A stretch of DNA of 6,811 nt from Candidatus Zymogenus sp. (GTDB lineage: Bacteria; Desulfobacterota; Zymogenia; Zymogenales; Zymogenaceae). The position numbers and the translations under genes were made by a program. Below, piece by piece: positions 1-5,223 of this stretch (the stretch's first letter is position 1; the number at the start of each line of letters is the position of its first letter). The stretch is taken from NCBI GenBank assembly GCA_030613285.1, contig JAUWME010000132.1, positions 1 to 6,811 of the forward strand, given 5' to 3'. The notes under the pieces are model-generated. The model did not search any database. It was not told the origin of the DNA and saw only the letters and a list, made by a program, of their open reading frames with translations.

Positions 1-555
1 GACGTCATCCACACTAATATCCATGGGGAGTTGGGCAAAAGGGTTATTCATTGCGTTTTTGTGATTCTTTACAGAAACAAGGGCAAAGTCCTCCTCTGTC
101 GCTCCGCTCATCTCCATGTATGACCTTGCCTGAAGGGCAGCCGACGACGTTGCGTCAACCCCCAATGCTCTCTGGTAGATGGGATCGAACATGGCGTTCG
201 TTATGAGATTCATAATGCTTTCTGATCCCTTCATGTGGGAAACAATAAGAGCGGTATCAAAAGAGCCGGAGAGAATTCGCATCATCCCGTAGAGGGCGCC
301 AAAAGTGGCGTCTCCCTCCACAGTTGAGATATCCTTGTCCCAGCTTCCAGCGGCATCTTGAATCGCCATAGAAGAGATTGTGCGTCCATCCCAAAAATCG
401 TTTGAAACGGTAACGATACTATCAATATCGCCAATCTCTCCACCGGCGTCCTTTAGCGCCCCAGTTGCTGCCTCAAAGACCAGCTCATCGAAAGACTCTT
501 CCTTGCTCCTCTCGTACTTTGTCTGGCCCACCCCGACGATTGCTATCTTTTCCAT
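1..555 (-). CDS. Thiolase-like (SCP-x/lipid-transfer type) protein lacking the nucleophilic Cys, partial at its C-terminus
   Basis: The first 185 residues are visible and the frame runs open through the window edge; the rest of an expected roughly 380-400-residue protein lies outside. The start is the ATG at 553-555, with an AAGGA Shine-Dalgarno about 8 bases upstream. The N-terminus (MEKIAIVGVGQTKYER) and the later VKNHKNA motif (about 162-168) are typical of the SCP-x/acetyl-CoA acetyltransferase branch of the thiolase superfamily. Where active members carry Cys in a VExxCASG-like motif, this protein reads VEGDATFG (79-86), placing Ala83 at the nucleophile position. It is therefore unlikely to be a classical thiolase. 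It begins 18 bp after the DUF35 gene ends; thiolase-fold/DUF35 pairs form complexes such as BbsAB and Ltp2-ChsH2. It may be a structural subunit or an aldolase-like enzyme. Fold assignment is firm, activity is not. Confidence 0.85.
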   Translation of the reverse strand, partial: MEKIAIVGVGQTKYERSKEESFDELVFEAATGALKDAGGEIGDIDSIVTVSNDFWDGRTISSMAIQDAAGSWDKDISTVEGDATFGALYGMMRILSGSFDTALIVSHMKGSESIMNLITNAMFDPIYQRALGVDATSSAALQARSYMEMSGATEEDFALVSVKNHKNAMNNPFAQLPMDISVDDV

Positions 556-573
556 ATCAACATTCCTTTTTAA

Positions 574-1032
574 CTATACGGGAGAAAAGTGTTTAATGTC
601 TAAAATCGTCCCTTCCCGTTTATCGGCGAACACCGCCTTTAATTTCATTCCCACCTTTAAATCCTCTTTCTTAACATCGTCTATGATGTGCATGATGGCG
701 CCATCAGCGCCGCCAAGCTTAATCAACCCATAAATTATGGGCGCTTTTGTGGGCATCATTTCGTGGGAGTAGCTAACCACTGTAAAAGACTCCAGGGTTC
801 CCGTATCTTCAACCTTTACCCACTGGTCAGTCAGGACAAAGCACTCACCACAGTTCTTGACGGGGGGGACATACACCTTTGAACAGTTAGGACATTTCGT
901 TCCCCAGATCTCCTTTTTGTCTCTGAGACCTGTCAGAAAACGACTCCCCACCTCCCCCACGTACCACTTGTATGGCACCTTTATGCGCCCCGGATAGACG
1001 ATGTTTTCAACGTTATCTTTCCAATCTGCCAT
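574..1032 (-). CDS. DUF35 zinc-ribbon/OB-fold protein, partner of the thiolase-like protein
   Basis: This 152-residue protein has the usual size and layout of the DUF35 family. An N-terminal helical segment (about 1-42) leads into a rubredoxin-like zinc ribbon with C47-x2-C50 and C61-x2-C64, followed by an OB-fold (about 70-150) with the characteristic stretch GTLESFTVV. All four zinc-binding Cys are present. Family members act as obligate partners of thiolase-fold enzymes, as in the archaeal thiolase/HMG-CoA synthase complex, benzoylsuccinyl-CoA thiolase BbsAB and the Ltp2 steroid aldolase. The start ATG has AGGAG six bases upstream. The gene lies 69 bp downstream of the BKACE gene and 18 bp upstream of the thiolase-like gene, so all three are probably co-transcribed. 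By position, its partner is most likely the thiolase-like protein encoded next to it. Confidence 0.93.
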   Translation of the reverse strand: MADWKDNVENIVYPGRIKVPYKWYVGEVGSRFLTGLRDKKEIWGTKCPNCSKVYVPPVKNCGECFVLTDQWVKVEDTGTLESFTVVSYSHEMMPTKAPIIYGLIKLGGADGAIMHIIDDVKKEDLKVGMKLKAVFADKREGTILDIKHFSPV

Positions 1033-1101
1033 AGATGACTCCTGATAAGTTTTTTCATGTTGTTGGCCGTTTTATAGCCAACCCCGACAATCAATTTGCT
1101 T

Positions 1102-2067
1102 TTAAGATTTTGCGGGAAGCCCCAACATCTCCCTTGCCTGGGCTGCGGTGGCAACCTCCCTGTTCATATCCTCGGCAATCCTCTTTACCCTCTCCACAAG
1201 CTGTGCGTTGCTCTTTAACTTCTCCCCCTTCTTGTAGTAGAGGTTATCCTCCATCCCTACCCGAACGTGGCCGCCAAGAAGGATGCTCATCGTATTCATG
1301 GGAATCTGGAAGGGCCCGACACCAATCAGCGCAAACATTGACTGGTCGGGCAATTCGTTAATAAGAGAGAGGACGTTTGCGGGAGTGGGATATGACGATG
1401 TCTGAAAACCCATCACATACTGCACCATGTACGGCGTATCGAGGTTCCCCTCCCTGATGAGATCCTGAACAACCCAATACTGTCCGGGGTGATAAAGCTC
1501 AATCTCAGGCTTTATGCCCTTATCTTTCATGGTCTTGGCATAATTGTTGATGTCTGTATAGCTTGCCGGAATACACGCATCAAAGAGAAATGCAGGGCGT
1601 GGGTGCTTCAACGGCTCTTTTCTCTCCTTGACAGGCACCTTGAGGACAAAGGGTCCGAGGTTCAAACTTGCCATATCTGGCGCGGGATCGGAATAGAGGC
1701 AGCACATCCTTTCTTCAGTTGAAAGATGCGGCCCGCCGCCGGTGGTATTGTTAATGATGATGTCTGGACATCTCTCCCTGATGAGTTTGTTTACTTCGGA
1801 GTAGTGATCGGGATTGCTGGTCGTCATGGAGTTGTTCTCCGGATCCCTGGCATGAAGGTGGACGGAAGCCGCCCCAGCCTTATAAACCTCATAAACAGCA
1901 TCCGCCTGCTCTTCTGCCGTTTCAGGAAGGTTTTCGTTGGCCTCCTTTCCTTGGACACCACCCGTGATCGCACAGGTGATCATCATTGGGGGAAAAGCGC
2001 TCCTCACAACTCTGTCCATCCAGAGATATGGGTTGCGATAATCCCACATATAATCTTCTGGTTTCAT
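1102..2067 (-). CDS. BKACE (DUF849) beta-keto acid cleavage enzyme
   Basis: This 321-residue TIM-barrel protein belongs to the family of 3-keto-5-aminohexanoate cleavage enzyme (Kce). Family members transfer the acyl part of a beta-keto acid to CoA from acetyl-CoA, releasing acetoacetate and a new acyl-CoA; the keto acid differs between subgroups. Visible motifs are ITCAITGG (30-37), LPETAEEQA (47-55), VHLHAR (69-74), NNTTGGG (about 105-111) and GGHVRVGMEDNLY (265-277). By motif, H70, H72 and E273 correspond to the zinc ligands of Kce, and R269 and D274 to its active-site Arg and Asp. An N-terminal extension of about 25 residues precedes the barrel. The start ATG has a near-perfect AGGAGG five bases upstream. 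It is the first gene of a presumed operon with the DUF35 and thiolase-like genes and is divergent from a complete thiolase gene. The substrate cannot be read from sequence alone; lysine-fermentation 3-keto-5-aminohexanoate is not supported by the neighbours. Confidence 0.93.
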   Translation of the reverse strand: MKPEDYMWDYRNPYLWMDRVVRSAFPPMMITCAITGGVQGKEANENLPETAEEQADAVYEVYKAGAASVHLHARDPENNSMTTSNPDHYSEVNKLIRERCPDIIINNTTGGGPHLSTEERMCCLYSDPAPDMASLNLGPFVLKVPVKERKEPLKHPRPAFLFDACIPASYTDINNYAKTMKDKGIKPEIELYHPGQYWVVQDLIREGNLDTPYMVQYVMGFQTSSYPTPANVLSLINELPDQSMFALIGVGPFQIPMNTMSILLGGHVRVGMEDNLYYKKGEKLKSNAQLVERVKRIAEDMNREVATAAQAREMLGLPAKS

Positions 2068-2107
2068 TTATACCTCCTTTTTAATAAAACAGTTATTTAA
2101 TAGATTC

Positions 2108-2121
2108 ATTGATGGATCAAT
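2108..2121. promoter_or_regulatory. Inverted repeat ATTGAT-GG-ATCAAT, possible operator
   Basis: Two perfect 6-bp arms are separated by GG, about 40 bp upstream of the BKACE start codon. The size and symmetry suit a dimeric transcription factor, but no regulator gene is in the window to match it with. A looser palindrome with the related arms TTGA/TCAA lies at 2289-2302. The repeat is plainly there; the operator role is inference. Confidence 0.3.
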
Positions 2122-2304
2122 CGCTAAAATCCAACACTTTGTAGCATGAAGCTTAAATCTAAACTTTAACCTTAAGTCGTTATATACACCATCTTGCAGG
2201 AAATTACAATTAAAAAAAATAAAAATTTCTTTTTTTTGTAACTCTCAACTATCAACCTGCTTTTTGAAAGAGCAAATAATTAACCCTTTTGATTTAATTC
2301 AACC

Positions 2305-2327
2305 CTTCACTAAAGTACTTCACTAAA
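2305..2327 (+). repeat. Direct repeat of CTTCACTAAA with 13-bp period
   Basis: CTTCACTAAA occurs at 2305-2314 and again at 2318-2327, separated by GTA. The junction also forms the palindrome AAGTACTT (2313-2320). The repeat sits in the divergent regulatory region, about 50 bp on the BKACE side of the candidate minus-strand promoter, so within the presumed BKACE leader. It may be a binding site or a chance duplication. Confidence 0.6.
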
Positions 2328-2365
2328 AATAAGTTGTCTCATCCACCAAAAACAAGATTATCAGA

Positions 2366-2392
2366 AAAATTGTACAGATATTTATCAATTTT
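2366..2392. repeat. Inverted repeat AAAATTG / CAATTTT with 13-bp spacer
   Basis: Arms at 2366-2372 and 2386-2392 are perfect reverse complements. The element overlaps the -10 and spacer of the candidate minus-strand promoter, where a repressor site would be expected. It is AT-rich, so chance is a real alternative. Confidence 0.35.
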
Positions 2393-2407
2393 CTCTTTAA
2401 CTGTCAA
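2379..2407 (-). promoter_or_regulatory. Candidate sigma-70 promoter for the BKACE operon
   Basis: On the minus strand a perfect -35 hexamer TTGACA (2407-2402) is followed by a 17-bp spacer and a weak -10 TAAATA (2384-2379). The -10 is preceded by TGA, as in extended -10 promoters. Initiation near 2372 would give the BKACE mRNA a leader of about 300 nt, which is long. The -10 matches only half the consensus, so a closer promoter that I could not recognise is possible. Confidence 0.3.
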
Positions 2408-2415
2408 ATCAGAGT

Positions 2416-2449
2416 AAAAAATCGTAAAAATCGCAGAAAAAGCAAAAAA
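2416..2449. promoter_or_regulatory. A-tracts upstream of the thiolase promoter (UP-element or bent DNA)
   Basis: Four A-runs of 5-6 bases lie at 2416-2421, 2426-2430, 2437-2441 and 2444-2449. The first three are spaced about 10-11 bp centre to centre, close to one helical turn, which favours intrinsic curvature. They end five bases before the candidate plus-strand -35 box, covering roughly -40 to -72 of the predicted start, where RNA polymerase alpha subunits contact UP elements. Confidence 0.4.
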
Positions 2450-2453
2450 TGAA

Positions 2454-2482
2454 TTGCCATTCACTTTGAAGTATGCTATTTT
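2454..2482 (+). promoter_or_regulatory. Candidate sigma-70 promoter for the thiolase gene
   Basis: TTGCCA (2454-2459, five of six matches to TTGACA) is separated by 17 bp from TATTTT (2477-2482, four of six matches to TATAAT). TGC directly before the -10 makes it an extended -10 element. A-tracts lie just upstream. Initiation near 2489 would leave a leader of about 130 nt before the thiolase ATG. Confidence 0.45.
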
Positions 2483-2621
2483 AAAGAACAATTAAATTTT
2501 CTTAAACAAAATGAATTTAAAAAAACCAAGAGGTAAAATGAGGTTTAACTGAAGTAGGATGGATATAGCCCATTAACCCCATTAACCTATTATTTTCACA
2601 ACCTGAACAAGGAGCAGTTTT

Positions 2622-3800
2622 ATGAAAGAATGTGTAATTATCGACGGAGTAAGATCTCCAAACGTACGGGCACACGCAGAAAAAGGGTGGTTACGAAACG
2701 TAACGCCAGATGTAGTATTGACAAATATCTACGATGCCCTCTTTAAAAGAAACCCAAAAGTCAAGCCCGAAGATATCGAGGCCGTCTTTTGCGGAACCGC
2801 AAATCAGGCGGGAAAGCAAAATGACATCGCCCGCGGTGCATGGCTTGCCGGTGGTTATCCCGAATCGGTAGCCTCAAACGGCATCGGCCAGCAGTGTCCC
2901 TCTGGAATGGCCGCCGCAGAACACGCCGCCCGCGCAATCATGGTGGGCGAGGGCGATACTTACATCGCATCAGGCGTTGAAGATATGGCACAGGTACCCA
3001 TGATGTTTGCCATGGAGTTTCCCCCCAGAATATTGGAGCGGTACGATTTTAACGAACTGCCCATGGGCGCTACAGCAGAAAAAGTAGCCGAGAAGTACAA
3101 CATCAACAGAGAAGACATGGAAACCATGGCCTTCTGGAGCCATAAAAAAGCCTTCGAAGCCACAGAGGCCGGGAAGTTCAAGGATGAGATAGTCCCCATG
3201 GAGGGAGAGCAGGAAGACGGCACAAAGTTCATGGTGGATAAAGATCAGTGGGTAAGAGAAACCATCTCAATGGAGAAGATGGCCACAATGCAGTCCCCCT
3301 TTAAGGAGAACGGCGTAGTTACAGCAGCGACCTCATCTCCCCTTACCGCCGGAGCATGCGCCTTACTTATGATGGATAGGGCAAAAGCAGATAAGCTGGG
3401 ACTCGACTACACCTTAAAATACGTAGGCGGAGCGATGGCCGGCTGTGACCCAACCATGATGGGTATCGGGCCAATCTTTGCCGTTCAAAAGCTTCTGGAG
3501 CGTACCGGTGTGTCTGTAAAAGACATCGGTGTATGGGAAATAAACGAAGCCTTTGGAAGCCAGTCTCTGGCGTGTCTCCGGGAGCTTGGCATTGCAGAAA
3601 ATGCCCCCTTTGACAACGTCAACATCTGGGGCGGCGCATTGGCACTGGGGCATCCTCTCGGAGAATCCGGAGCCAGAATACTCGTTACGTTAAACAGCAT
3701 CATGAAAACAGACAAAAAAGACGTCAAGTACGGCGGTGCAACCCTTTGCGGTGGTTTCGGAAACGCAAACGCCACCCTCTGGGAAAACGTAAAGGCTTAG
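2622..3800 (+). CDS. Thiolase (acetyl-CoA C-acyltransferase family), complete
   Basis: At 392 residues this is a full-length thiolase of the acetyl-CoA acetyltransferase/3-ketoacyl-CoA thiolase family, cytosolic, with no signal peptide. It catalyses reversible CoA-dependent cleavage of a 3-ketoacyl-CoA. All catalytic elements are visible: nucleophile C92 in GQQCPSG, NEAF (308-311), the HPLGESGAR motif with H344, and the C-terminal acid/base C376 in LCGGFGNA. The stretch around 124-165, including MGATAEKVAEKY, is the usual loop-domain entry. The start ATG has AAGGAG seven bases upstream. The gene is transcribed alone, divergent from the BKACE operon, and ends 111 bp before a strong terminator. 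Acetoacetyl-CoA is a sensible substrate because BKACE releases acetoacetate, but chain-length specificity cannot be read from the sequence. The C-terminal CGGFGNA differs from the commoner CIGGG form and suggests a subfamily distinct from textbook AtoB/PhaA. Confidence 0.95.
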   Translation: MKECVIIDGVRSPNVRAHAEKGWLRNVTPDVVLTNIYDALFKRNPKVKPEDIEAVFCGTANQAGKQNDIARGAWLAGGYPESVASNGIGQQCPSGMAAAEHAARAIMVGEGDTYIASGVEDMAQVPMMFAMEFPPRILERYDFNELPMGATAEKVAEKYNINREDMETMAFWSHKKAFEATEAGKFKDEIVPMEGEQEDGTKFMVDKDQWVRETISMEKMATMQSPFKENGVVTAATSSPLTAGACALLMMDRAKADKLGLDYTLKYVGGAMAGCDPTMMGIGPIFAVQKLLERTGVSVKDIGVWEINEAFGSQSLACLRELGIAENAPFDNVNIWGGALALGHPLGESGARILVTLNSIMKTDKKDVKYGGATLCGGFGNANATLWENVKA

Positions 3801-3803
3801 CAC

Positions 3804-3832
3804 TACCCCCCACCCCCCCCCTCTCTCTTCTA
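3804..3832. repeat. Polypyrimidine tract with C6 and C9 runs
   Basis: Three bases after the thiolase stop codon begins a tract that is nearly pure pyrimidine, with runs C6 (3806-3811) and C9 (3813-3821) followed by CT repeats. The complementary strand is therefore G-rich. Function is unknown; homopolymer length here could also be affected by sequencing error. Confidence 0.8.
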
Positions 3833-3911
3833 TTGATTTCGTGGTGTGATGTAACGAGGGCGGGATAATGTAACGGGGCGATTGCAGGTAAAAACTGAAA
3901 ACAAAAACATT

Positions 3912-3951
3912 GGGGCCGATACTACATGGTGTAGTGTCGGCCCCTTTTTTT
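3912..3951 (+). terminator. Strong intrinsic terminator after the thiolase gene, possibly bidirectional
   Basis: A 15-bp stem is formed by GGGGCCGA/TCGGCCCC (perfect), one T-G pair and ACTACA/TGTAGT (perfect), closed by a TGG loop. Seven T residues follow at 3945-3951. This is a textbook rho-independent terminator for the thiolase transcript. The left flank is A-rich (runs of 4-5 A within 3893-3908), so the opposite strand also has a hairpin followed by interrupted U runs. It could therefore stop the convergent hydrolase transcript too. Confidence 0.93.
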
Positions 3952-4035
3952 CTGATTTTCAATAATCGGACAAAAAAGTTAGTGGGAGGGACGATACTGA
4001 CACAAATACTACATTACCCCCCTAACACTATAATC

Positions 4036-4118
4036 AAATTCCAACAACCATAAATTCCAGCATCCCCCAACATTCAAGCAACCCCAATATTCCAGCAATC
4101 TAACATTCCAGCAACCCC
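4036..4118. repeat. Degenerate tandem repeat, five 16-17-bp units
   Basis: Five consecutive units match the consensus AAYATTCCAGCAACCCC: 4036-4051, 4052-4068, 4069-4085, 4086-4101 and 4102-4118. Units three and five are closest to the consensus; the others carry substitutions or a one-base loss. A sixth, isolated copy lies at 4255-4271. The array is between convergent genes and has no coding role. There are no unique spacers, so it is not a CRISPR array. Confidence 0.8.
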
Positions 4119-4164
4119 AAAAGAGGTATTTCAAAATGCATAAAAGCGCACGGTAGATATAACA

Positions 4165-4219
4165 AGATTGCCACGTCGCTCGTCCTTCTTTCGAAGGACT
4201 CGCTCCTCTTAAATGACAG
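4165..4219. repeat. Degraded dispersed palindromic repeat (REP-like)
   Basis: The segment begins AGATTGCCACGTCGCTCG, has a central 7-bp hairpin GTCCTTC/GAAGGAC with TTTC loop (4182-4199), and ends CTCCTCTTAAATGACAG. TCGCTC flanks the hairpin on both sides as a direct repeat. From memory, this matches a repeat widespread in intergenic DNA of deltaproteobacteria and other bacteria, whose ends pair ATTGC with GCAAT. Here the right end reads TTAAAT instead, so this copy looks decayed. Family membership needs a search to confirm. Confidence 0.6.
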
Positions 4220-4254
4220 TAGTTCACACCACACTCCTTAATCTCCCCACTAAC

Positions 4255-4271
4255 AATATTCCAGCAGCCGC
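4255..4271. repeat. Isolated sixth copy of the 17-bp repeat
   Basis: AATATTCCAGCAGCCGC matches the consensus of the array at 4036-4118 except near its right end. The palindromic repeat separates it from the main array, which suggests that the array was once longer or was interrupted by insertion. Confidence 0.55.
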
Positions 4272-4285
4272 AACAACTCTCTTTT

Positions 4286-5170
4286 TTAGTCTGTTGCGGG
4301 AGCCCCCAACACAAAACTCTCAATGGGGTCTGCCACCATCCCGCTACTCACACTGTTAAAGTGCAGCAAGTCGGTAAAAAGAAAAAGACCGTTTGCCGAT
4401 GAAATCTCATCAAAGCTTTTACCCAGGGCAAATCTTTTAAAGATAGCCAGGTACATCACCAAGTTCAACCTTCCCCTGCCGCGGTACGAAACACCCGGCT
4501 TGTGCCCCTTTTTCACAAGATAATCGGTCATCTTTTCATTTAATGGTACGTAGGTCAGCTCAAACTTCGCTGCGGTCTCTTTGATTATCTCGCTGTATTT
4601 CACACTCTTCAGATATGCAACATTATCGAGGTCTTCGCCGATAGGTGGGATTGATAAAACCACAATCTTGGCGTTTGTCTTTTCACTCAACTGCTTTATA
4701 AGCTCGGTCAAGTTTTCCCGGAAGAACTCCTCGGTGGGTTCCTGGGGAAGACCCATCGTCTTGATATAATGTTTTGCGTGTTTTTCTCCCAATGAGCCGA
4801 GAGCATCGTTTGATCCAATCAAGATTGAGATGTAATCGGGTTTACAGGCGACAATCTCATCGATCCTCAACAACACGTTGTAGGCGAGGTTACTGTTAAT
4901 TCCTGCGTTGACTACATCAATATTTTTATCAGCCAAACGCTCAGCAAGATCATCCACGTAGTTATGGCTGACGGTGCCGTGGGTGAGGCTGTCTCCCACA
5001 CACACCAAAACTTTTTTCTGCACATCCCCCTTATCGCTGGCAAGGTAGTTGGCGGGGCTGTTCAACGGCTCCATCTGGGCCTTCGGCTCAATTATGAAAA
5101 AGGCAACCGCATATAGCAGTATCGGTACAAGGATGAGGGCACCCAGCGCTATGAATATCTTCTTTATCAT
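4286..5170 (-). CDS. Membrane-anchored SGNH/GDSL-family hydrolase
   Basis: This 294-residue protein has a positively charged N-terminus and one hydrophobic segment (about 5-27) with no lipobox Cys. That fits a signal anchor holding the enzyme on the outer face of the inner membrane. The SGNH blocks are all present: GDSLTHG with catalytic S61 (59-65), NAG with oxyanion-hole G90 (88-90), GSND with N121 (119-122), and DLLH with D267 and H270 as catalytic acid and base. Family members are esterases, lipases or acyl-ester hydrolases acting on lipids or acylated glycans; the substrate here is unknown. A basic and hydrophobic segment (about 230-250) before the last block could be a lid or membrane-contact surface. 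The start ATG has GAGGAG eight bases upstream. The gene follows the dehydratase by 53 bp on the same strand, so co-transcription is plausible. Confidence 0.9.
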   Translation of the reverse strand: MIKKIFIALGALILVPILLYAVAFFIIEPKAQMEPLNSPANYLASDKGDVQKKVLVCVGDSLTHGTVSHNYVDDLAERLADKNIDVVNAGINSNLAYNVLLRIDEIVACKPDYISILIGSNDALGSLGEKHAKHYIKTMGLPQEPTEEFFRENLTELIKQLSEKTNAKIVVLSIPPIGEDLDNVAYLKSVKYSEIIKETAAKFELTYVPLNEKMTDYLVKKGHKPGVSYRGRGRLNLVMYLAIFKRFALGKSFDEISSANGLFLFTDLLHFNSVSSGMVADPIESFVLGAPATD

Positions 5171-5223
5171 CTCATTATCTCCTCAATAGTTTACATTTTT
5201 AAGCTTCATGGCATTTTTAACTT

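Larger units (their letters stand above)
2068..2621. promoter_or_regulatory. AT-rich divergent intergenic regulatory region
   Basis: This 554-bp gap separates the divergent BKACE operon and thiolase gene and is far more AT-rich than the genes beside it. I see no convincing coding sequence in it. It contains candidate sigma-70 promoters facing each way, A-tracts between them, and several short direct and inverted repeats, listed separately. It also holds a hairpin built only of A and T around 2212-2237 (A8 facing T8 with a short inner stem), which is unlikely to be a terminator because it has no GC stem. Immediately upstream of the thiolase gene, the 9-mer CCATTAACC occurs twice in tandem (2570-2578, 2579-2587). 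The gap is unusually long for a simple promoter pair, which fits regulated expression. Confidence 0.7.

Noticed and set aside
1110..1127. Similar 3' coding ends of the BKACE and hydrolase genes (TGTTGGGG...CCCGCAA)
   Set aside because: The similarity is short and imperfect, and the proteins are unrelated; convergence by chance is adequate.
1726..2100. Plus-strand reading frame of 124 codons over the BKACE gene
   Set aside because: It is antisense to the conserved BKACE N-terminal half and extends only briefly into non-coding DNA.
2145..2157. 13-mer CATGAAGCTTAAA shared with the minus strand at 5198-5210
   Set aside because: About one such match is expected by chance between AT-rich stretches of a window this size, and the contexts differ.
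2511..2552. Possible 13-codon leader peptide in the thiolase leader
   Set aside because: There is no regulatory codon pattern, no clear ribosome site before the first ATG and no attenuator hairpin after it; likely chance in AT-rich DNA.
3690..3962. Minus-strand reading frame of 90 codons after the thiolase
   Set aside because: It overlaps the thiolase coding end, the C-rich tract and the terminator hairpin, and shows no family motif.
4036..4118. Possible CRISPR array
   Set aside because: Units are contiguous at 16-17 bp with no unique spacers, repeats are degenerate, and no cas genes are present.
4268..4299. Hairpin CCGCAACA/TGTTGCGG across the hydrolase stop codon as its terminator
   Set aside because: The stem is 8 bp with a 16-base loop and no T run follows it on the minus strand, so it does not look like an intrinsic terminator.
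4009..4323. Open reading frame of 104 codons on the minus strand
   Set aside because: It translates the tandem repeat, giving runs rich in Trp, Leu and Cys, crosses the palindromic repeat and overlaps the hydrolase 3' end. It is a repeat artefact.
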